Assembly: GCA_026770585.1 (NCBI GenBank)
Contig: MU646630.1
Location: 413,445-423,490 of the forward strand
From: Baffinella frigidus
Lineage: Eukaryota > Cryptophyceae > Cryptomonadales > Baffinellaceae
Reading direction: 5' to 3'
DNA: 10,046 nucleotides
Translations under genes and position numbers: made by a program
Notes under the pieces: generated by a model
The model's input: the letters and a program-made list of their open reading frames with translations, nothing else
The model's database searches: none
What the model was told of the DNA's origin: nothing
Shown: positions 5,945 to 10,046 of the stretch, one piece after another
Position numbering within the stretch: the stretch's first letter is position 1
Layout: every line of letters starts with the position of its first letter

Positions 5945-6054
5945 TACAGGGGTACCTCGCTCATAAGAAAACGCCCCCCCCCTAGGGCCCTACAGTAGGG
6001 CCCTATGGGGGTCCCTAGGGGGAAGTGTTTTCTTATGAGCGAGGTACCCCTGTA
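5945..6054. mobile_element. CAGGGG-family foldback element, complete
   Basis: TACAGGGGTACCTCGCTCAT then AAGAAAAC on the left pairs exactly with GTTTTCTTATGAGCGAGG then TACCCCTGTA on the right. The interior has CCCTACAGTAGGGCCCTATG, itself palindromic around GGGCCC. TA sits at both ends (5945-5946, 6053-6054). Length about 110 bp. Confidence 0.9.
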
Positions 6055-6102
6055 CCTCGCCGCATATTGTCTCGCGTGTGAGTCGCGCCATGCTACCTTC
6101 AG

Positions 6103-6302
6103 GGGTACCTCCCTCATAAGGAACTGCCCCCCCCTAGGACCCTACAGTAGGCCCATGCCTAGGGCCCTATGGTGGCCATAGGGGTGGGGGCAGTTTCTTA
6201 TAGAAACTGCCCCCACCCCTAGGACCCTGCAGTAGGCCCATGCCTAGGGCCCTATGGTGGCCCTACGGGGGGGGGCAGTTTCTTCTGAGCGAGGTACCCC
6301 TG
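6103..6302. mobile_element. CAGGGG-family compound foldback with doubled interior
   Basis: The left end CAGGGGTACCTCCCTCATAA (mutated) and right end TTCTGAGCGAGGTACCCCTG enclose two copies of the interior (CTAGGACCC, AGTAGGCCCATGCCTAGGG, CCCTATGGTGGCC). The copies are joined at the palindrome CAGTTTCTTATAGAAACTG. About 200 bp, roughly twice the 5945 element. The piece at 4018-4140 derives from this doubled form. Confidence 0.85.
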
Positions 6303-6413
6303 TACACGCGAGCGAGCGTGAGTTCTGAGCAAGGTACCCCTGTACACGCGAGCTTCTGAGCGAGGTACCCCTGTACACGCGAGCAAGCGTGAGGTACCCC
6401 TGTACACGCGAGC
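6290..6413 (+). repeat. Array of four transposon-end repeats
   Basis: GAGGTACCCCTGTACACGCG then AGC occurs four times (starting about 6290, 6330, 6362 and 6391; the second has AAGG). Each unit is the right terminus of the CAGGGG family plus the same outside flank ACACGCGAGC. Only the first is attached to an element. Units are spaced irregularly (about 40, 32 and 29 bp). Confidence 0.85.
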
Positions 6414-6420
6414 GAGGTGG

Positions 6421-6490
6421 TCATGCCGTGTCGTCGACCATGGGGAAGTAGGCCTCGAGGTACTGCTCCTCCACAGTGCGCGCCGTGTAC
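6421..6490 (-). CDS. Candidate C-terminal exon, unrecognised
   Basis: Read on the minus strand after TCTCGCGGCAG, the frame gives YTARTVEEQYLEAYFPMVDD, then TA and a TGA (6423-6421). The peptide is compact and protein-like with GC-rich third positions. An in-frame TGA about 40 bp upstream limits the open frame, which agrees with an acceptor at 6491-6492. The pyrimidine tract is weak. I do not recognise the family. With the minus-strand exons at 7597 and 9107 it may form one gene (order 9107, 7597, 6490), which I infer only from strand and order. The array of transposon ends begins immediately downstream. Confidence 0.4.
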
Positions 6491-6638
6491 CTGCCGCGAG
6501 ACACTTTTATCGAATACCCATGAAGTCAGACACTCTGTCTGTGTTACACCGCGGAATCCAGCAGAGCCACGGTGACACCTCTCAGCATGCGCCGTGTGCC
6601 TGCAGAACCGGCCACGGTCAGCGTCACGGTCAGAACCA

Positions 6639-6843
6639 CCACCAGCAACCCGTAGCAGCTTATACCGGGTACTCGCAAGGATTCGGGTATTTTGTTGGGA
6701 AAACAATCTTTCCTATGACCCTACAGTAGGAAACCCTAGGGACCGTGAATTGCTGACGGGAGATACCGAAGAGATTTCTTCGGTTTGGCTGAAAATTACT
6801 ACAGTACCCGATCCGGATATAAGCTGCAACGGGTTGCTGGTGG
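6639..6843. mobile_element. Old foldback element with 26-bp outer arms
   Basis: 6639-6664 and 6818-6843 pair with one mismatch (CCACCAGCAACCCGTAGCAG, then CTTATA). The interior holds CCTACAGTAGGAAACCCTAGG (kin to the CAGGGG centre), GAAAATTACTACA (kin to the ATTACTACAC arm) and a small hairpin CCGAAGA-GATT-TCTTCGG at 6766-6783. It looks like a composite or much decayed copy. Open frames on both strands here are by-products. Confidence 0.65.
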
Positions 6844-6946
6844 CAGCAACGGGCGTCACCACGGTTCTTCCCGCTCACAGCTGGGAGGAGTGACAGCGCC
6901 CAGCCCCCGCGCGCGACCTGGACACGCGCTGACTGCAGGCCTGGCC

Positions 6947-7068
6947 TACAGGGGTACCTCGCTCATAAGAAACCGCCCCCCCCAAGGACCCTACAGTAGG
7001 GCTATGCGTAGGGCCCTAAGGTGGACCTAGGGGGGGGCGCTGTTTCTTATGAGCGAGGTACCCCTGTA
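6947..7068. mobile_element. CAGGGG-family foldback element, complete
   Basis: TACAGGGGTACCTCGCTCAT then AAGAAAC pairs with TTTCTTATGAGCGAGGTACC then CCTGTA. TA borders at 6947-6948 and 7067-7068. Centre CCTACAGTAGGGCTATGCGT then AGGGCCCTAAGG. About 122 bp. Confidence 0.9.
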
Positions 7069-7330
7069 GACACGCGCGCGTGCACGCACATGCTCCCCCC
7101 GCCCGCCGATCACCGAACCCAAGGCACTTGTCTAGCAACCGCGATATGGAGGACGTGTGCAAGACATTCTGGCGATCCTGAGCGCAAGCAGCTCTCGTCC
7201 TCAGTCCCCCCCCTCGCTTCCTTACAGTCATCTTCGGTGGGCCCGCCTCGGAGCGAGCCCCCGGAAAAATCTGGCGAGCATGGGGCACAGGTGTTCCTGA
7301 AGGCAAGGGAGGGAGTCTAGAGGGATGGCG
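7069..7330 (+). other. Interval between foldbacks with weak exon-like signals
   Basis: On the plus strand a frame reads NRDMEDVCKTFWRS and stops at about 7181, and CTCGCTTCCTTACAG at 7213-7227 resembles an acceptor. On the minus strand CTCCCTTGCCTTCAG (about 7311-7297) also resembles one. All three phases of the minus strand are fairly open here. I cannot choose between these and do not call a gene. Confidence 0.25.
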
Positions 7331-7332
7331 TC

Positions 7333-7487
7333 TAGCTCTGTCCCACTTGGATTTGGGCTCGCCATTAGTTCGCCCCTCCCGAAATTTTACAGGCAACTTT
7401 CATGGGGGGGGGTGTCAAAATTCGCCTGTGAAATTTCGGGGGGGGGGGCGAAATAATGGCGAGCCCGAATTTGGTGGGACAGGTCTA
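7333..7487. mobile_element. Foldback element with GCTCTGTCCCAC ends
   Basis: GTCCCACTTGGATTTGGGCT then CGCCATTAGTTCGCCCC pairs with the right arm GCGAAATAATGGCGAGCCCG then AATTTGGTGGGAC. Inner CCGAAATTTTACAGGC pairs with GCCTGTGAAATTTCGG. TA at 7333-7334 and 7486-7487 gives a 151-bp element plus a 2-bp duplication. It lies directly beside a minus-strand exon-like frame. Confidence 0.85.
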
Positions 7488-7597
7488 GGGCGTGCCTGAG
7501 GACGCGGTCGCCGCGCTGGGTCTCGTGGTAGAACCGCGTGGAGAGGTTACGCTGGATCGAGATCGCTGGTCCCAGGAACGACATCAGCAGCGCCAAC
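7488..7597 (-). CDS. Candidate minus-strand exon, unrecognised
   Basis: After CACCTCCTGGCCCGCAG (acceptor-like, AG at 7599-7598), the minus strand reads LALLMSFLGPAISIQ, then RNLSTR, then FYHETQRGDRVLRHAL. Third positions are strongly G/C and there is no low complexity, which is gene-like. The first part is hydrophobic and could be a short membrane helix. No donor GT is evident before the foldback border at 7487. The start of this exon together with its acceptor is repeated, degenerate, at 7741-7780 and 7945-7985. No family recognised. Confidence 0.4.
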
Positions 7598-7986
7598 CTG
7601 CGGGCCAGGAGGTGCAGGGTCAGTGGGCGCGGCCCTGCATCTTGACGCGACCACTGCCCCTGCACCGCTGGCTCTGCATCTTGAGCTGCTCGCAGCGCGT
7701 GTGACAACATGACGGGTCAGGCGTAGCGGCGATTAACGACATCAGCAGCGCCCGCCTGCGGGCCAAGAGGTGCAGGGCCAGTGGTCGCGTCAAGATGCAG
7801 GGCCAGCGCGGTCGCGGCGGTCAACATGCAGGGTCGGGCGTAGCGGCGATCAACGCTCCAGCCACACACGCGCTGCGTGCAGCTGCGGCAGCGGCCTCCA
7901 GCTCGGATCCAGGATCCAGGCTGGAGCGGGAAAGGTGACATAAGCAGCCCAAGCCCATGCAACGACATCAGCAGCGCGAGCCTGCA

Positions 7987-8094
7987 GATGCAGGGTCAGT
8001 ACAGGGGTACCTCGCTCATAAGAAGGCGTTTGGGGTTTGGGGTCTGACCCTGCATCTACAGGGTCAGTACAGGGGTACCTCGCTCATAAGAAAC
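7987..8094 (+). repeat. 68-bp tandem duplication including a solo transposon end
   Basis: The 34-bp sequence CAGGGTCAGTACAGGGGTAC then CTCGCTCATAAGAA is found at 7991-8024 and 8059-8092. The second copy starts the complete element at 8068; the first is a solo left end with no partner. Between them lie TTTGGGGTTTGGGG and CTGACCCTGCATCT, the reverse complement of the flank AGATGCAGGGTCAG. Confidence 0.85.
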
Positions 8095-8202
8095 GTCCAC
8101 CCCCCTAGGGTCCCCACAACCCCACATGGCCCTAGGTATAGACCTACTGTAGGGTCCTAGGGTTTTTATTTTTTATTTTTTTATGAGCGAGGCACCCCTG
8201 TA
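8068..8202. mobile_element. CAGGGG-family foldback element, diverged right arm
   Basis: The left TACAGGGGTACCTCGCTCAT pairs with the right ATGAGCGAGGCACCCCTGTA (one mismatch). The interior is partly different: CCCCTAGGGTCCCCACAACC, CCTACTGTAGGGTCCTAGGG and a T-rich stretch TTTTTATTTTTTATTTTTTT before the right end. TA at both borders. Confidence 0.85.
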
Positions 8203-8310
8203 GTACATTGTAGCGGCTATCAAGGTGGAGGGTCAGCGCGGCCGCGGCGGTCAACACGCAGGGTCAGGCGTAGCGGCGATCAACTTGGTGGGCCGCAACA
8301 GGCGGTTTGA

Positions 8311-8444
8311 TCCGGGGAAACTTGTTTTTCTTTCATTTGATGGCAAGGAAAATTACTACACAGATGCTTTAATATTACTAGTAAGAACGAATTGTGTAGT
8401 AATTTTCGTTGCCACCAAATGAAAGAAAAATAGGTTTCCCCGGA
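8311..8444. mobile_element. Foldback element, TCCGGGGAAAC ends, ATTACTACAC core, copy 2
   Basis: 134 bp, the same length and arms as 5197-5330. The arms pair through TTTCTTTCATTTGATGGC and GGAAAATTACTACACA. The centre contains TAATATTAC (8370-8378) within TTAATATTACTAGTAAG. The right flank has TA and the left has GA. The surrounding satellite shows it inserted into GC-rich repeat DNA. Confidence 0.9.
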
Positions 8445-8488
8445 TAAGGTTCGAACAGCGGCCGCGGCCGTCAGCTCGGATCCAGGAT

Positions 8489-8652
8489 CCGGTCAGGTGT
8501 TTGATTTAAATGGTTCGGAGTCCCCCGAATGCACGAAATTTACTACACGTTTGTCACGTCCAACCCTTATTATTACTAGTATAGTCAAACGTGTAGTAAA
8601 TTTCATTCATTCGGGGGACTCCGAACCGTTTGAAAATCAAATACCCGACCGG
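8489..8652. mobile_element. Foldback element, ATTACTACAC core with CGGAGTCCCCCGAATG arms
   Basis: The outer CCGGTCAGGTGTTTGATTT pairs with AAATCAAATACCCGACCGG. The middle GGTTCGGAGTCCCCCGAATG pairs with CATTCGGGGGACTCCGAACC. The inner GAAATTTACTACACGTTTG pairs with CAAACGTGTAGTAAATTTC. The centre contains TATTATTAC (8568-8576) and ACTAGTATAG. The outer arms are unlike those of the other members. Confidence 0.85.
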
Positions 8653-8721
8653 ACGAGATCCAGGATCCGGGCTGGAACGGGGAAGGTGTCAGGGCGACGG
8701 GCGCGCCCCGCCGGCAGGCTG

Positions 8722-8883
8722 GCGGAGGGGAGGGGGAGAGATGGGGAGAGGGGAGGGAGGGGGGGAGGGGGAGAGGAGAGAGAGGAGAGAGAGGAGAGAG
8801 AGGAGAGAGAGAGGAGAGAGAGGGAGGAGAGAGCGAGAGAGAGAGGGATGGCGAGAGAGAGAGGGAGGGCGAGAGAGAGAGGA
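8722..8883 (+). repeat. Polypurine GGGAGAG/GAGA tract
   Basis: About 160 bases almost entirely G and A (repeats of GGAGAGAGA and GGGAGGG) with very few pyrimidines. Long open frames through it on both strands (Arg/Glu-rich or Ser/Leu/Pro-rich) are by-products of composition. Confidence 0.9.
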
Positions 8884-9001
8884 GTCCTGAAAAGGGTCCG
8901 CCTCGAGCAAGAACACGGATCATCTCGTGCATGCGGGGCAGTCAAGATTCCGCTGCTCGCAGAAAGAGGGGGCTGGTTGGATGGTGGGGAGGAGGACCGT
9001 T

Positions 9002-9107
9002 CGCGGCCGAGCATCGTGTGGAAGCGGAGCAGGTACTCTGACTCGTCCAGGAGGTTGAAGGACGGGTCGAGCGCGGCCGCCACTGACTCCACGCACAGCA
9101 AGTTGAC
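9002..9107 (-). CDS. Candidate minus-strand exon, possible ABC1-like segment, repeat copy A
   Basis: After ACACAAACCCCCACGCAG (good pyrimidine-rich acceptor), the minus strand reads VNLLCVESVAAALDPSFNLL, then DESEYLLRFHTMLG. Codons are GC3-rich. The phrase LDPSFN with following acidic residues and YLLR resembles a segment near the end of some ABC1/UbiB-type kinases, but this is an impression from a short stretch. There is no obvious donor GT. This copy is intact, whereas two further copies downstream on the plus strand carry a deletion and/or foldback insertions that put a stop right after DES/ELE/ESQ. Confidence 0.4.
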
Positions 9108-9254
9108 CTGCGTGGGGGTTTGTGTGGGTATCTACGCTCGAAGGGCATCTGAGGACGCAAGGTTATGAGGACGTCGGCGGAGATTCACTTGAGCCTCCTT
9201 AAGTACACAGCGTTCACAGTGTGGGGTTGGCATTGTGTGGAAGCGGAGCAGGTA

Positions 9255-9550
9255 GAGCGTCTGTGGTAAGTGTTGTGTCCGTTTTGGACATGCGGTTTTC
9301 CGGTTTCCCGGTTTTCATTTGTACCAGAAGCGTCCATTTGAAAACCCCCGGAAAACCGGGAAACCGCACGTCGAAACAGCCCCGCCGGCAGGCTCGTGAA
9401 CGCCCGCGTGACCGGTCACGCGGACGCCGAAGCCAACTGTCCGAGGTGACTGCCTTGGCAGGTCCCAGGGAACCCTGGAGAACCTTTGAAAACCCCCGGC
9501 AAACCGGAAAACAGCACGTCGAAAACGGACAATAATTGGCGCAGACGCTC
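9255..9550. mobile_element. Foldback element inserted at TA of copy B
   Basis: Ends GAGCGTCTG and CAGACGCTC are exact complements. Inner TTGTGTCCGTTTT pairs with AAAACGGACAATAA and GGTTTTCCGGTTT pairs with AAACCGGAAAAC. TA flanks at 9253-9254 and 9551-9552; copy A has a single TA (9034-9035) at this place, which proves a TA duplication. Inside lies a second foldback (GCGGTTTTCCGGTTTCCCGG with CCGGGAAACCGC, around ATTTGTACCAG) and the 88-bp module also found at 3439-3527. Confidence 0.9.
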
Positions 9551-9603
9551 TACTCTAACTCGTCCAGGAGGTTGAGCACTGACTCCACGCACAGCAGGTT
9601 AAC
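9551..9603 (-). pseudogene. Exon copy B, deleted and interrupted
   Basis: Reads VNLLCVESVLNLLDELE on the minus strand and then hits TAG formed by the TA and the transposon end. The segment AAALDPSF is lost by a 21-bp deletion. The acceptor upstream is kept. Confidence 0.55.
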
Positions 9604-9742
9604 CTGCGTGGGGGTTTGTGTGGGTATCTACACTCGAAGGGCATCTAAGGTTATGAGGACGTCGGCGTAGATTCACTTAAGCCTCCTTAAGTACATAGCG
9701 TTCACAGTGTGGGGTTAGCATCGTGTGGAAGCGGAGCAGATA

Positions 9743-9904
9743 GAGCGGTCGTGGGAAAACTCGGCCGATTTTCTGAGAAATGTTTTCAGAAATTCACAGC
9801 TTTTGTACCAGGACGTGACATGAAACCGGCCCATCTAAACGATTGTGGTACAAATTTGAAAAAAAAATCTCGGTGAAGCCGGCCAAGTTTTCCCACACGC
9901 GCTC
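9743..9904. mobile_element. Second, different foldback element at the same TA of copy C
   Basis: 162 bp between TA at 9741-9742 and 9905-9906. The ends GAGCGGTCGTGGGAAAACTC then GGCCG pair with CGGCCAAGTTTTCCCACACG then CGCTC (a few mismatches). Inner TTTTGTACCA pairs with TGGTACAAAT. It shares with 9255-9550 the first five bases GAGCG and the TTTGTACCA motif, but no longer arms. It contains poly-A AAAAAAAA. Confidence 0.9.
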
Positions 9905-9975
9905 TACTGTGACTCTTCCAGGAGGTTGAACGATGGGTCGAGCGCGGCCGCCACTGACTCCACGCACATCAGGTT
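9905..9975 (-). pseudogene. Exon copy C, interrupted and truncated
   Basis: Reads NLMCVESVAAALDPSFNLLE, then ESQ and a TAG at the foldback border. It keeps the full LDPSFN segment lost in copy B, but the acceptor side is replaced by G runs at 9976. Confidence 0.5.
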
Positions 9976-9976
9976 C

Positions 9977-10046
9977 GGGGGGGGGGCGGGGGGGGGGGGT
10001 GGGGGGGGGGGTTTGGGGGGGGGGGGGGGGGGGGGTTTGGGGTTTC
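9977..10046 (+). repeat. Terminal G-run tract with TTTGGGG units
   Basis: Nearly pure G interrupted by single C or T and ending GGGTTTGGGGTTTC. It breaks off copy C of the tandem repeat. It may be a genuine G-rich minisatellite, similar to 3061-3212, or a low-quality contig end. Confidence 0.8.

Larger units (their letters stand above)
7598..8290 (+). repeat. GC-rich satellite built from intron and exon-edge pieces
   Basis: Recurring blocks include ACATCAGCAGCG (near 7580, 7740, 7963), GGTGCAGGGYCAGTG, CATCTTGACGCGACCACTG in both orientations, and CAGGGTCAGGCGTAGCGGCG then AT (near 7714, 7832, 8262). Also present are GCTCGGATCCAGGATCC (7900, again at 8474 and 8659) and GCTGGAGCGGGAAAGGTG. 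Order and orientation of blocks vary, so this is a scrambled repeat rather than a simple tandem array. Foldbacks at 8068 and 8311 have inserted into it. Several blocks read as the reverse complement of an acceptor plus the start of the exon at 7597. Confidence 0.6.
9011..9976 (+). repeat. Three-copy tandem repeat carrying the minus-strand exon
   Basis: Copies begin with GCATYGTGTGGAAGCGGAGC at about 9011, 9230 and 9719. Each continues with CGTCCAGGAGGTTGA (TTCC in the third), CACTGACTCCACGCACA, CTGCGTGGGGGTTTGTGTGG and TATCTAC. It goes on through CTCGAAGGGCATCT, GGTTATGAGGACGTCGGCG, CCTCCTTAAGTACA and AGCGTTCACAGTGTGGGGTT. Unit A is 219 bp. Copy B has a 21-bp in-frame deletion in the exon, an 8-bp deletion and a 296-bp insert. 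Copy C has a 162-bp insert and ends in G runs. Confidence 0.9.

Noticed and set aside
6263-6706. 147-codon minus-strand frame
   Set aside because: It is made of foldback arm 6639-6664, unremarkable sequence and the array of transposon ends; a different frame at 6490-6421 is more protein-like.
8637-9101. 154-codon minus-strand frame
   Set aside because: Only its first part (from 9107 to about 9002) is protein-like with an acceptor; the remainder is Ser/Leu/Pro low complexity from the same purine tract.
8497-9168. Longest open frame, 223 codons, plus strand
   Set aside because: It starts inside a foldback, runs through the polypurine tract (Arg/Glu repeats) and then antisense to the better exon candidate at 9107-9002; an artefact of composition.

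Overview
This looks like a repeat-rich nuclear segment from a unicellular eukaryote, most likely an alga. My best guess is a green (prasinophyte-type) or related microalga, at low confidence. There is no intact gene. What coding signal exists is in short GC-rich exon-like pieces (41 codons or fewer) with recognisable GT/AG splice borders. No bacterial operon, ribosome binding site, rRNA, tRNA or CRISPR signal was seen. The odd length and the near-pure G tract at the right edge suggest that the window may be a whole short contig (inference).

The dominant feature is a dense population of short (about 105-300 bp) foldback, MITE-like elements: nearly perfect inverted arms around a small centre, usually with TA at the borders. 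Families seen: (a) TACAGGGGTACCTCGCTCAT ends (5945-6054, 6103-6302, 6947-7068, 8068-8202, plus solo ends); (b) an inner arm ATTACTACAC with a TATTAC-type centre and several different outer arms (1638-1769, 1807-1942, 5197-5330, 8311-8444, 8489-8652); (c) a CCTACGGCATTGCCTAGGAC core (425-584, 2385-2546, 4809-4972); (d) singletons (2577-2781, 3630-3868, 4486-4637, 4655-4759, 6639-6843, 7333-7487, 9253-9552, 9741-9906). A three-copy tandem repeat at 9011-9976 gives one empty and two filled versions of the same TA site, which is direct evidence that these elements insert at TA.

Layout: 1-300 weak exon-like sequence; 380-635 a direct repeat split by a foldback; 650-1195 a tandem array that multiplies an intron acceptor; 1167-1289 a kinesin-like exon with a partial copy at 1555-1625; 1300-2550 foldbacks; 2577-3066 a foldback and a protein kinase APE/DxYxFG fragment; 3061-3212 degenerate telomere-like repeats; 3390-4260 direct repeats, a large foldback, and a kinase hinge fragment abutting an inserted piece; 4364-5135 foldbacks and weak exons; 5195-6420 foldbacks, small tandem repeats and an array of transposon ends; 6421-9107 probable minus-strand exons separated by foldbacks and a GC-rich satellite; 8722-8883 a polypurine tract; 9011-9976 a tandem exon-bearing repeat; 9977-10046 G runs.

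The coding pieces do not assemble into a pathway. They look like parts of degraded or duplicated genes (kinesin-like, protein kinase-like, and one or more unrecognised genes on the minus strand) scattered among mobile foldbacks. Family names for the exons rest on short motifs read by eye.
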